A stretch of 64,000 nucleotides of DNA, from NCBI RefSeq assembly GCF_003752585.1, contig NZ_RKHR01000005.1, positions 220,947 to 284,946 on the forward strand, given 5' to 3'. Below, one piece after another: positions 54,162-63,505 of the stretch. Positions within the stretch are counted from its first letter, which is position 1, and every line of letters starts with the position of its first letter. The notes under the pieces are model-generated. The model was given only the letters and a program-made list of their open reading frames with translations, did not search any database and was not told the origin of the DNA. The position numbers were made by a program, and so were the translations under genes. The DNA is from Sinobacterium caligoides. GTDB taxonomy: Bacteria > Pseudomonadota > Gammaproteobacteria > Pseudomonadales > Sinobacteriaceae.

Positions 54162-56133
54162 AGCAGAAATGCTTGCCGCTATTAAAGCGGGTGACGGTTT
54201 CGAGGCAATGCTTGAGGATCACTCCTTGAGCATCAAAATCGAGGAGTATGTACCGTACATCTGTACTGCCATTCATGCGGGCGGTCGACTGCGCGAGGAG
54301 CTGCAGTCAAAGTGTTTACTCGACAGCGACGAACGTCAGATCGAGGAAGACCTGTTCACCGATGAGCTGATCACCTCGTTCCCAATTACGCTATGTGTAC
54401 ACGACTCTCGTTACGAGTACGATTTAAATCGTGCTCCAAACCTTGCGGTCTACGATCAGGCATGGGGAAAAGAGGTATGGTCTAGCCCACTCAGTCCAGC
54501 TGAGCGTAAGGCTAGCCTCGCCAAACATCACCGCTACTTTCGTATACTCAAGGCGATATTGAGTGAACTCGAGCAGCGCTTTGGTGGTTGCCTGTTGGTC
54601 GACGTACACTCCTACAATTGGCGCAGCCGAGACTATCCGGTATCCCCGTTATTCAACATCGGTACCGCCCACCTTAATACCCGCCGGGGTAAGTCAATCC
54701 TCGAGCAGTTTGAAGGCAGGTTGGCCGACATAGCGCTTCCTAACGTCGACAATAGTGTGGCGCGTGATGTCGTATTCAAAGGAAATGGCTACCACAGTTA
54801 TTTCATCAACCGTAACTTCAATAACACCTTCGCTATTCCACTGGAGATTAAGAAGGTGTTTATGGATGAATTCACCGGTGAGCCGTTCCCGTTGGTGTTG
54901 GACGCCATTCATCAGGGACTTCATCTCGCGGTCATGGAGGCGGCAGCAGCGTTTAACGATAAGTTTAAGCGCGCTAAACTAACGCCTGCACAACTGTTAC
55001 CGAACAATCTCGACAACGCGATGCTGTTCGTCGATAAGACACTGTATAAACTGGCCAATAACTTCCAGACTCTCAGCTATGTCAACCCGATTAACCTCGC
55101 CCAAGAGAAGCGTCGCTTCCTAGGGCGTCGCCACTATGAACCTCAGTTTACCTATCGTCAGCTGAGAATTGACCCCTATGAGTTTAAGGAGCAATTATAC
55201 AGCTTGCCCGTCGCCGACATTCAAGACCCAACGATACGTGCGCTGTACCGTGATGTCGTCAATGCCTATGCGATTAAAGTTGAATTACTCAGCAAGGTCG
55301 GTACCCCGGATTTCCTCTATAACTCCATGCGTTATTACGGAGAGCCAAGTGCCAATGACATCGCTAACGCTGAATTCATCTTGCACGCAGCAGCGCTGCC
55401 AGATGCTGATGTTGAAGTCGAAGAGTTCGGTGCCGAGGAAACCAAGCGCCTGTTTGAGGAGGCCGCGGCTGCGCTGAATATCGACTGCAAAGTCATCATT
55501 AGCGCTAAGATCGTTGCCCAGGCTATGGTCGAAAGAAAGAATATTCTCATCAACAAAAACGCTAAGTTTTCGAAGAAGGCGCTCAACGCGCTCATTCATC
55601 ACGAACTCGGTGTCCACATGGTGACCTCGTTCAATGCTTTTCAGCAACCACTGAAAATCTTTAAGCTAGGCCTTCCGGGGAATACTTACACCCAGGAGGG
55701 GCTTGCCGTGATGGCAGAATACCTCTCGGGTAATATCGACCTCAATCGGCTAAAGAGACTGTCGTTACGTGTATTGGCGGTCAATATGATGGTAAAAGGG
55801 CGCAGCTTCCAGCAAGTCTTTAGTCGTCTTAGCAATGATTATCAGCTCAGTGAAGACGCCGCCTTCACTAAGACCATGCGAGTATTCCGGGGTGGCGGCT
55901 TCACCAAAGACCACCTCTACCTGAGAGGGTTTAGAGATGTCCTAAAGCTCCATCAAGAACGCGATATCAGCTCGCTGATGGTCGGCAAAACCGGACTGGC
56001 TTATATCGATACGTTGGATTCACTGATTGCTAGGGGAGTTATTAACCCGCCCAAGTATGAGGTACCTGCAATGACGGTTAACCGGACAGGCCATGAGCCC
56101 ATCATTGACTACCTTGTTTCGTCGATTAAATAA
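54145..56133 (+). CDS. Fusion of N-formylglutamate-amidohydrolase-like and QEGLA (DUF1704) metallopeptidase domains
   Basis: 662 residues from ATG 54145 (a TTG two codons earlier also fits). Domain 1 (about 20-270) resembles N-formylglutamate amidohydrolases: IHAGGRLREEL, DSRYEYDLNR, VDVHSYNWRSRDYP. Domain 2 (about 300-650) is the QEGLA (TIGR02421/DUF1704) family, named after modulation of flavohemoglobin expression: zinc-type motif HELGVH (about 486-491), then YTQEGLAVMAEYLSG with the Glu near 518. This domain is homologous to the vertebrate tyrosine carboxypeptidase MATCAP. Likely it hydrolyses amide bonds of the product made by the overlapping GshB-like ligase. Substrate unknown. Confidence 0.82.
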   Translation: MLTLSEAEMLAAIKAGDGFEAMLEDHSLSIKIEEYVPYICTAIHAGGRLREELQSKCLLDSDERQIEEDLFTDELITSFPITLCVHDSRYEYDLNRAPNLAVYDQAWGKEVWSSPLSPAERKASLAKHHRYFRILKAILSELEQRFGGCLLVDVHSYNWRSRDYPVSPLFNIGTAHLNTRRGKSILEQFEGRLADIALPNVDNSVARDVVFKGNGYHSYFINRNFNNTFAIPLEIKKVFMDEFTGEPFPLVLDAIHQGLHLAVMEAAAAFNDKFKRAKLTPAQLLPNNLDNAMLFVDKTLYKLANNFQTLSYVNPINLAQEKRRFLGRRHYEPQFTYRQLRIDPYEFKEQLYSLPVADIQDPTIRALYRDVVNAYAIKVELLSKVGTPDFLYNSMRYYGEPSANDIANAEFILHAAALPDADVEVEEFGAEETKRLFEEAAAALNIDCKVIISAKIVAQAMVERKNILINKNAKFSKKALNALIHHELGVHMVTSFNAFQQPLKIFKLGLPGNTYTQEGLAVMAEYLSGNIDLNRLKRLSLRVLAVNMMVKGRSFQQVFSRLSNDYQLSEDAAFTKTMRVFRGGGFTKDHLYLRGFRDVLKLHQERDISSLMVGKTGLAYIDTLDSLIARGVINPPKYEVPAMTVNRTGHEPIIDYLVSSIK

Positions 56134-56144
56134 TAGGGTTCAGT

Positions 56145-56176
56145 AACAAGACGACACTTTACGGTGTCGCCTTGTT
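56145..56176 (+). terminator. Stem-loop after the QEGLA gene
   Basis: 13-position stem with one mismatch (56145-56157 with 56164-56176) and a 6-base loop, 11 bases past the stop. The T-run is weak. Probable 3' end of the ligase/peptidase operon. Confidence 0.6.
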
Positions 56177-56336
56177 CGTATTACGCTAGTCTCAATAGTG
56201 CGGCGGCATCGCACTGCCTACCTCCTTACACGCTTTTATGTCATGATCTTCTTAGCCCGTAGGTTGATTCAGCGAAATGTTCCCCCCCGCACACCACTCA
56301 TTTATCCTTAACCGATAAGACACTTCCGAGAGACAT

Positions 56337-56786
56337 ATGCTCATGAAGAAAATACTCTATTTCATCTTGTTGGCTCTCGCCGCGTACTTTTATCTCACCG
56401 ATTCTACAACCTTCTCACCTGAAACGAGCAACAAAGCTGCTCTTTCAGTCAACGATGACCGCGCTTTAAGCAATGCACTCGACAACAAGCTGAGCAATAT
56501 ACAGGTTCGCGGTTCAGGTACTGTCAAAGCTATCTTGCGTGATGATAATAAAGGCAGTCGTCACCAGAAGTTCATCTTAGCCCTCGATAGTGGTCAGACT
56601 ATCCTCATTGCACATAACATCGACCTATCTTCCCGAGTGGCCAAGCTCAATAAGGGCGACAGAGTCGAATTCTATGGCGAGTACGAATGGAATAATCGCG
56701 GTGGCGTTGTCCATTGGACACACCATGACCCCAAAGGGCGACACGCCAATGGCTGGCTCAAGCATAATGGCACAACCTATCGATAG
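56337..56786 (+). CDS. DUF3465 family secreted or anchored OB-like protein
   Basis: 149 residues (147 from the ATG at 56343). N-terminal hydrophobic segment (about 5-20), then a DUF3465-type beta domain: RGSGTVKAILRDDNKGSRHQ (about 55-74), FILALDSGQTILIAHNIDL (about 76-94), GDRVEFYGEYEWNNRGGVVHWTHHDP (split GDRVEFYGEYEWN and VVHWTHHDP). Function unknown; the fold looks like OB. Exported. No operon partner is clear. Confidence 0.78.
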   Translation: MLMKKILYFILLALAAYFYLTDSTTFSPETSNKAALSVNDDRALSNALDNKLSNIQVRGSGTVKAILRDDNKGSRHQKFILALDSGQTILIAHNIDLSSRVAKLNKGDRVEFYGEYEWNNRGGVVHWTHHDPKGRHANGWLKHNGTTYR

Positions 56787-56946
56787 CCCCTATCGAAACA
56801 GCCCTAACTACGATAAGCTCCAACGCCTATTGCTGGACAATGAGTCGTGCGTCTCACCCGCAGATTTAAACCAATCATGCTGAAACTGTGATCACCTGGT
56901 AACGGGGGCACTGCAGACGACGCTAACAATCAAAAAAGGTATCAGC

Positions 56947-57972
56947 ATGCCCTATGAAAAGGTGGTCGTGACAGCATTTGGCGGGCCAGAAGTGTTACAG
57001 CTTAAGAGAGAGCTGCAACTGCCCGAACCAACAGAGCATGAATTGCGTATCAAAGTATTAGCCGCAGGCACCGGCTTCACTGACACCATTATCCGCGAAG
57101 GGCAATATGTCGACAATAAGGCTAAACCACCCTTCGTGATAGGCTACGATTGGTTTGGCGTCGTCGACAAGGTTGGCAGCAAAGTCACCCAGTTCCAGGT
57201 CGGCGACCACGTTGCAGACCTCTGCATGATTGGCGGCTACACTCAGTATTTAACCGTTGAGGCGAGTAGAGTGATTGCTGCGCCTGATGACCTAGACCCT
57301 GCAGAAGCTGTCGCCATGATACTCTCCTATGGCACCGCCTATCAGATGTTAAAACGCGTCAGCCCCCTGCCCTCTGGCAGCACTGCCCTTGTTCATGCCG
57401 CCGGCGGCGCCGTCGGCTCAGCGCTCTGTGAGCTGGGGCGGCTAATGGGGATAAAAGTGATAGGTACAGCATCGAAAGCCAAGCACCCCTTACTCGCAAA
57501 GTTCGGCGCCAAGCCGATCGATTACCGCAGCGAAGATTTCGTCGAGCGCGTGCAGCAACTCACCGATAAACAAGGCGTCGAGATTGTCTTCGACACCATC
57601 GGCGGCAAGAGCTGGGGGCGTTCATACCAATGTCTTAAGCGTGGCGGCACACTGATCGGCTTTGGTGCCTACCAACTTACCACTGGGGAGGAGAAGCTGC
57701 CCTCTCTACTATGGGGGTTCTTTAAGTTGTTAGCTGGCTGGAAGCTCTTGCCCGATGGTAAGAAGAGCTGTTTTTTTAATATTCAGAAACGACGTGAAAG
57801 CCACCAGGAAGAGTTTAAAGAAGACATCGGCGAACTGTTCGAGTGGCTAAGACAAGGCAAACTGCAACCCGTTATAGCCGAACGCAGGCCTCTAGCAGAA
57901 GCCGCAGAGGTACACCGGCAAATTGATAACGCTGAAATCATCGGCAAGACTGTACTCATTTGTCAGCCATAA
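56947..57972 (+). CDS. Medium-chain NADPH:quinone oxidoreductase-like protein
   Basis: 341 residues, zinc-free MDR. GroES-like domain AAGTGFTDTIIREGQY (about 36-51), NADPH motif VHAAGGAVGSALCELGRLMG (about 150-169), IVFDTIGGKSWGRS (about 217-230). Likely an NADPH-dependent quinone or enone reductase. The C-terminal half differs from the PIG3-like gene at 8.7 kb, so no recent duplication. Confidence 0.82.
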   Translation: MPYEKVVVTAFGGPEVLQLKRELQLPEPTEHELRIKVLAAGTGFTDTIIREGQYVDNKAKPPFVIGYDWFGVVDKVGSKVTQFQVGDHVADLCMIGGYTQYLTVEASRVIAAPDDLDPAEAVAMILSYGTAYQMLKRVSPLPSGSTALVHAAGGAVGSALCELGRLMGIKVIGTASKAKHPLLAKFGAKPIDYRSEDFVERVQQLTDKQGVEIVFDTIGGKSWGRSYQCLKRGGTLIGFGAYQLTTGEEKLPSLLWGFFKLLAGWKLLPDGKKSCFFNIQKRRESHQEEFKEDIGELFEWLRQGKLQPVIAERRPLAEAAEVHRQIDNAEIIGKTVLICQP

Positions 57973-58000
57973 ACAATAGGCACTGCAGCTACTGATCACA

Positions 58001-58063
58001 ACTATCATTTAGCACAACTATTTTTACCCCGACTATCATTTACCACGACTATCACTCGTCACA
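58001..58063. repeat. Four short tandem repeats of about 16 bp
   Basis: Units at 58001-58016, 58017-58031, 58032-58047 and 58048-58063 all begin ACTAT. Units 1 and 3 share ACTATCATTTA-CAC; unit 2 is one base shorter. The block lies between the oxidoreductase stop and the stop of the large helicase gene. Confidence 0.7.
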
Positions 58064-58125
58064 ACGGCAGCTCATCACAGGCGAAGCGATTAACACCGCC
58101 TCGCCAGTGTCAACTCTCACCGAGT

Positions 58126-61100
58126 TTAAGCACGCTCTTTAATTAAGCAGCTAATCAACTCCCCTTCCTGCTTCACCCGCCCCTCGGCAAGCAACTGCTT
58201 CAGCCTCTCAGCCATTACTAGTCGCGCCTTTTCAGTCTTGCGCTGGAAACCAAGCAGTGTCAGCGCCTCGGTAACGGCTGCCTTTGCAGAGAGACTAAAG
58301 CCCACCTCAATCGCTAGTAACAACGCGGCCTCAAGCTCTTCAGGCGGGATATGCTCCAACTTACGCTGACGGCTTGTTAACGCCGAGCGGTCCCTCACCG
58401 CAACCTGCTTGTCGCCATTACAATAGATAAAGTTATTTTCTAAATAAAACAGCCCTTCAGCGTGCCCTATTGGCAGTGACGCTTCCAGATGAGGCACCAC
58501 CCTTGGCCCCACGCGAACATAGCCGGCACTCTCAGACAGTCGATCAGCAACATCCTTAATATGCAAAGGGCCCTCTATTTCGACAATGCGTTGTACTGCC
58601 TTATTAATCACCGCCACATGCAATTTATGGATCTTTACTGCTCGAGCAATGCCAATGTCGCCGCTCGTCAGTGTGTAGGCTGGCACCAGCGCCTCACCTT
58701 CAACCTCTAACAGCCTTGCCACACGTGCCTGCTGACCGTTGGGGTCTCCGGCACTACGTAGTCGTTCTGCGGCACCGTCGTCGAGCTGATGATAATAGCT
58801 CACTGCCTCATCAATAGCCTCTTTGAGGCGATCAGTCTCACGCTTTGGGCTGCGGAACCAATCCGTGCTCCAGACCCGATGACAGCGCCAACCCAACCCT
58901 TCGAGCACGCTTTGCCGCAAGCGGTCACGGTCTCGAGCATTTTTAGCATGTCCATAATTGGCGCCGTCGGTCTCGACGGCCAAAAGGTAGCGGTCACTAT
59001 GCTGAGGGTCTCGCACAGCGATATCAATAGAAAAGCCCGTTGTGCCGAGCTGCGCTTCGACTTCATAACCCAGTGATTGAATCACTTCCGTCACCTGGTT
59101 TTCAAAGGGGGTCTCGTGTTGTACCACAGGTTCGCACTCGTTCACTAAGTCACCGCTTTCGGCATAGTGAATAAAACTCTTTAACGCTCGAACACCAAAC
59201 GGGCTGTCGTCGACGTCACCGAGTTGCTCCGCGGTAAAGTTACAGAACACCTCCATCGCGAGCCGTGCACGAGTAATTAAAACGTTGAGGCGGCGCTCAC
59301 CGCCATCGAGATTGATAGGGCCGAAACTCTTACTCACACCACCATCAATTGTGCGGCCATAACCGATACTGACAAAAATAGTATCTCGCTCATCACCCTG
59401 GACATTCTCCAAGTTTTTAACAAAGAAGCCTTCCAATCTTTCCTCATTAAAAAAGTCTTCGCAGTCGGGGTTTTCACGGCGTAAGTGCTCCAACTCTTCC
59501 AGAATACAGTCACGTTGCGCCGTCGAGAAGGCAACAACACCAAGGCTTAACTGCGGTGTTGTCTGCGCAAAGTCTAACACCGCCTCAGCCACCACCTTCG
59601 CTTCCAATGGGTTGGTTCGCGAAGCGCCTCGATCATAGATTGCCTCAGGAATATGCTGAAAAGATAGACCTTTAGCTTGTGCGTTCACCCCTGGGCTAGG
59701 GAAGATCATCAGCTTGCCGTCATAGAACTCATGATTAGACACGGTAATCAGCGAATCGTGTCGGCTGCGATAATGCCAACGCAACATCGTCTCGGGTGCC
59801 CCCTTAGAGATGAACATATTCAAGATACTTTCTATGTCGGCAGTCTGACTGCGCTCCGCCTCCTCATCTTCAAGCTCCAAGCTCTGGCTGAAAAAGTCTG
59901 TAGGAGGCATCTGCCGAGTATCACCGACCACCACGACCTGCTTAGCCCGAAGAATAGGGCCGATAGCATCGACCACTTTAATCTGGCTAGCTTCATCAAA
60001 AATCAACAAGTCAAAATCAATCGCCCCTTGCTCTAGGTAGGTTGCCACCGACATTGGACTCATCATGAAAACTGGCTTTATCTGTTGAACGGCCCGCCCC
60101 GCTTGTTTTAATAGGCGCCGCAGCGGCATATGGCGTCGCTTCTTGCTCATTTCATGGCGAATGATGCCCGCCTCTCCTGCAGCACTCGCATGCGGCAGGT
60201 TTTCATGCAGTCGCTCAACTAACGCCTCTTGCGCATGCAGAAACAACTCGCCATCAAGTGTCTTAAACTCGTCAATTATGTTCTCGTGATTCAAGCGATC
60301 GAAATGCTTAATCGATACACTATGACTGTAGGCCTCATGAAGTAGGCCTTCATACCAGGTCTTTTTCAGCGTCGTTAATAATAAATGTGGCGGGCCCTGC
60401 CAATGAAAAGCGAGCTTCTCGATCGCTGTTAGCTTTTTACTGCGTAAGATGCGGGCCAGGCAGTTGTAGCGTGTCATCTGATACAGCGAGTCAACTTGCT
60501 CTCGCCATGCAACACAGCGTTGTTGCAATACACCGAACTCCTCGGTGAGTAACACGTTTTCATCCTCTAAACGTGTAATCTTCAACTGCTGTGCCAAGCT
60601 CTCCATACCGTCGCGCATGGCTGTGACAGCCTCGACCATGCAGGCCAACTGTTGCTGCCCCTTCGCGAGACTATCGCCATCTTGCAAAAAGCGTAACGCT
60701 CCAGATGACAACGCATCAGGCCCTGGCTGTCGATAGAAAACAATTAACCACTCTGCTAGCTCTTGCAGCTCCACCCAATCACTGTCTAAACCACGCCAAC
60801 GCGATCCAAACAAACGCTCACCGAGTGATGCCTGACCTTCAAAACGCTCATTCAGCGACTGTACTTTCAACACATCATCTAATAAAGCCAAGCAATCGTC
60901 GCTGGATTCAGGTAGGTCAATAAGCAACAACCCCTTAAGGCAGGCTTCAGCACGCCTATAGGCCCCCGAAAACGAGCGCCACCAATGCTCTCCGGTGGTT
61001 GCAAAAGCCTGCCTGGCAGCCAACAGGTCCGCGGACCAAGCCTGATCAATCAGAACCCCAGAACGGCTATTTTTGATCACACTGATTTCTGTCGCAGTAG

Positions 61101-62835
61101 CAATCAGTTGGTTAATTTGCTCTTCGCTGTCACGCCACTCAGCTGCCTCTAAGTTCAAGCCAGCCAAACGGGGTGCACTCAACAACCGCTCTACCGCCGC
61201 ACATAAACCGACAATGGCATTAACCGTTGTCGGTGCCGGCAACCCCACCTGCTTTGCAAGCACACGACTCTGCTGCTGACTATCTGCCAATAAAATGTCG
61301 CACTGCGCTAACGTTTCTAACAACTGAGATTGTGCTGCAGGAGAGAAATCTTCAAGCTTCGACTGAGAGAACGGATGACTACTCGGCACGCCCATCTCAC
61401 TTAAGTGCGACACCAGCGGCCGCACCAATGTACATGCACGATCAAAGTCTTCGCTATCCCACTCACGCATCAACTCAAAGTCTAACACGGGTAAATTATG
61501 CCCTGATGACTCCTTGCTTAGCTGTAAGTCATAGCCTAGCGCATCGATATAACTCATACCGCTATTAAGGATGGGCGCATTCACTTCACGACAATAACGA
61601 TCTAACTTGTGCTGCAACAGGCGATGCCTAGCCTTGTCAGCGGCACAGTCTTCTACCTTAGGTACACCGAGTTCTAAGGTTCTGCGTAATTCTGACAGCA
61701 CTGACTTCTTATTGCTCTTGTGGCTGTGCAACTCAAGCACTGCCTCACCAAGCTGACAATCATCGAGCCGGCTTTTTACCACCTCTAATGCCGCCATTTT
61801 CTCCGCGACAAATAGTACACTCTTACCATCGGCGATCGACTGAGAAATAATGTTAGTAATCGTCTGTGATTTACCCGTGCCGGGTGGCCCCTGGATCACC
61901 AGGCTTTCGCCATTCCTCACCGCAAGTATTGCCGAGGTCTGGCTAGAGTCTGCATCTTTTACAAAGCTGAGCCCCGTTAGATCAAGCGCTTTCTTCGGCT
62001 CAACAGGCAGATCATCGCTATCACTGGCCTTGAAACCCTCTCCTAGTAGCCGCTGCAATACCGGATGCTGGTCTGGCTGACAGTATGATGGCCAACTATC
62101 GGGGGCGAGATCCTGGTACATCTGAAACTTACCAAAAGAAAACAACCCTAGCGCAACATGGTTTCTGCTCACTTGCCAACGTGGCTGAGCAGCAACCGCA
62201 GCTTCTACTGCAGCGAAGTATTCTTCTGGTGTCAATTCCTCGGCAAACTCTGGTAGCTCAATCTTAAGCTCCATTTTCAACTTAGCCGCAAGTGTTAGGT
62301 TCGGCCCAAGATCTGCTTGAGTGTAATGGAGCTTAAAACGTTCCTTAGCGGAACCTCGTTGTAATTTAACGGGGACCAGTATGAGCGGCGCTTGACGGGC
62401 CTTGTCCGGATGACCGTCTTCGTACCAAGTCAGAAAACCTAGTGCCAGATAGAGGATATCGACACCCTGTTCCTGATAAAAGCTATTCGCCTCGGTACTA
62501 ATTTTCAGTAACCGCTTATCGAGAAGGCTCGCTGCTAACTTGGTCTGCAAGTGGCAGTCGATATGCCGCTCAGGACCACTCAGTAGCTGCAACTGGTCTT
62601 CCAATGGCTCTGAACTGGCGAGTTCAGAATCAGCATTCAATAATTTAGCAGGAAGAGGAATAAAGGACATAGCCTGCTGCTGCTCGACAAGGCGCTCGAA
62701 AATCACATCAGATCGCTCATCGACCACCGATAAGGTTTTAGCTGTCGCACGAAAGTGCAGTAGAGTATTGCCGCGGATACCCATATCGAGCAATTCCATG
62801 CGACTGATATCCAACTGTTTTTTTATCGACCCCAT
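58126..62835 (-). CDS. hheA: DUF4011-helicase-Vsr/DUF3320 protein, Hhe-type antiphage candidate
   Basis: 1569 residues in one chain. N-terminal DUF4011-like segment (LLDMGIRGNTLLHFR, about 16-30). Superfamily 1 helicase: Walker A GPPGTGKS at 316-323, Walker B LLIFDEASQ with D947-E948, motif III VVVGDTRQMPP, later NVQGDERDTIFVSIGYGR and RRLNVLITRAR. A Vsr-like nuclease around LAVETDGANYG (E1288, D1290) and ARDRDRLRQSVLEGLGW follows, then a DUF3320 region (about 1390-1455). This order matches the single-gene Hhe system described among defence genes by Gao and co-workers. A mutated or silent form is not evident: no frameshift. Confidence 0.83.
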   Translation of the reverse strand: MGSIKKQLDISRMELLDMGIRGNTLLHFRATAKTLSVVDERSDVIFERLVEQQQAMSFIPLPAKLLNADSELASSEPLEDQLQLLSGPERHIDCHLQTKLAASLLDKRLLKISTEANSFYQEQGVDILYLALGFLTWYEDGHPDKARQAPLILVPVKLQRGSAKERFKLHYTQADLGPNLTLAAKLKMELKIELPEFAEELTPEEYFAAVEAAVAAQPRWQVSRNHVALGLFSFGKFQMYQDLAPDSWPSYCQPDQHPVLQRLLGEGFKASDSDDLPVEPKKALDLTGLSFVKDADSSQTSAILAVRNGESLVIQGPPGTGKSQTITNIISQSIADGKSVLFVAEKMAALEVVKSRLDDCQLGEAVLELHSHKSNKKSVLSELRRTLELGVPKVEDCAADKARHRLLQHKLDRYCREVNAPILNSGMSYIDALGYDLQLSKESSGHNLPVLDFELMREWDSEDFDRACTLVRPLVSHLSEMGVPSSHPFSQSKLEDFSPAAQSQLLETLAQCDILLADSQQQSRVLAKQVGLPAPTTVNAIVGLCAAVERLLSAPRLAGLNLEAAEWRDSEEQINQLIATATEISVIKNSRSGVLIDQAWSADLLAARQAFATTGEHWWRSFSGAYRRAEACLKGLLLIDLPESSDDCLALLDDVLKVQSLNERFEGQASLGERLFGSRWRGLDSDWVELQELAEWLIVFYRQPGPDALSSGALRFLQDGDSLAKGQQQLACMVEAVTAMRDGMESLAQQLKITRLEDENVLLTEEFGVLQQRCVAWREQVDSLYQMTRYNCLARILRSKKLTAIEKLAFHWQGPPHLLLTTLKKTWYEGLLHEAYSHSVSIKHFDRLNHENIIDEFKTLDGELFLHAQEALVERLHENLPHASAAGEAGIIRHEMSKKRRHMPLRRLLKQAGRAVQQIKPVFMMSPMSVATYLEQGAIDFDLLIFDEASQIKVVDAIGPILRAKQVVVVGDTRQMPPTDFFSQSLELEDEEAERSQTADIESILNMFISKGAPETMLRWHYRSRHDSLITVSNHEFYDGKLMIFPSPGVNAQAKGLSFQHIPEAIYDRGASRTNPLEAKVVAEAVLDFAQTTPQLSLGVVAFSTAQRDCILEELEHLRRENPDCEDFFNEERLEGFFVKNLENVQGDERDTIFVSIGYGRTIDGGVSKSFGPINLDGGERRLNVLITRARLAMEVFCNFTAEQLGDVDDSPFGVRALKSFIHYAESGDLVNECEPVVQHETPFENQVTEVIQSLGYEVEAQLGTTGFSIDIAVRDPQHSDRYLLAVETDGANYGHAKNARDRDRLRQSVLEGLGWRCHRVWSTDWFRSPKRETDRLKEAIDEAVSYYHQLDDGAAERLRSAGDPNGQQARVARLLEVEGEALVPAYTLTSGDIGIARAVKIHKLHVAVINKAVQRIVEIEGPLHIKDVADRLSESAGYVRVGPRVVPHLEASLPIGHAEGLFYLENNFIYCNGDKQVAVRDRSALTSRQRKLEHIPPEELEAALLLAIEVGFSLSAKAAVTEALTLLGFQRKTEKARLVMAERLKQLLAEGRVKQEGELISCLIKERA

Positions 62836-63073
62836 TGAGAAACTCCCACGCTATCCAGCTTTCATCCTACTAAGCATACTGTCAAAAAATAAAGCACACA
62901 TTGTGACTATACACTGATTTCAAGCGCTATTTTTCTTATTTATCCAAACTCAATCAAGCTGTTGGGAGTTTGTCATCGTTGCTGGGCGATCGGCAGGCTA
63001 CAAGTGATAACAGCGTCTCATAGCCACCGAGAAGGCTCGGGCCGCAATAGCTCACGCAGCAAAGCCATTCATT

Positions 63074-63505
63074 CTAGAACGGGATATCGTCATCAAAACT
63101 ATTGGCTGTTTTGCTAGAGACGTCAGCGGGAACGTCATCATAAGTTGGTGCAGTCGCCGATTGATCATAGGAATAGTTATCACTACTATCCGCAGTTGTA
63201 GCACTTGCGGCGGCAACTTTCCATGCCTGAAGACTGGTAAAACACTTCTCACCCTTACCATTACCTGCCCAAAGGCGACCCGATAAATTAAAGTGAGTGA
63301 CGATTTCATCGCCGATTTGATAAGCATCCATTAGTGCACACTTATCCTTAATCAGTTCCAGCGCAACATAGTTAGGGTAACTAGTATTCTCTCCCTCGCC
63401 GGTCAGCTTAATCACGAACTCACGCTTGGTAAAACCGTTATTCCCGTACTCCGTTGTATCACCGATAGAGTGGATTTCACCCTGTACCTCAAAACTCTTG
63501 GACAT
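63074..63505 (-). CDS. DUF3127 OB-fold protein with SSB-type acidic tail
   Basis: 143 residues. N-terminal DUF3127 domain: FEVQGEIHSIGDTTEYGNNG (about 5-24), FTKREFVIKLT, GDEIVTHFNLSGR (about 63-75). The remaining 45 residues are disordered, Ser/Thr/Ala/Asp rich, and end in DDDIPF, the same tip that SSB uses to recruit repair and replication proteins. Likely binds single-stranded DNA or mimics SSB in docking. Starts at ATG 63505 with AAGGG upstream, inside a triple repeat. 238 bases separate it from the large helicase gene on the same strand. Confidence 0.85.
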   Translation of the reverse strand: MSKSFEVQGEIHSIGDTTEYGNNGFTKREFVIKLTGEGENTSYPNYVALELIKDKCALMDAYQIGDEIVTHFNLSGRLWAGNGKGEKCFTSLQAWKVAAASATTADSSDNYSYDQSATAPTYDDVPADVSSKTANSFDDDIPF

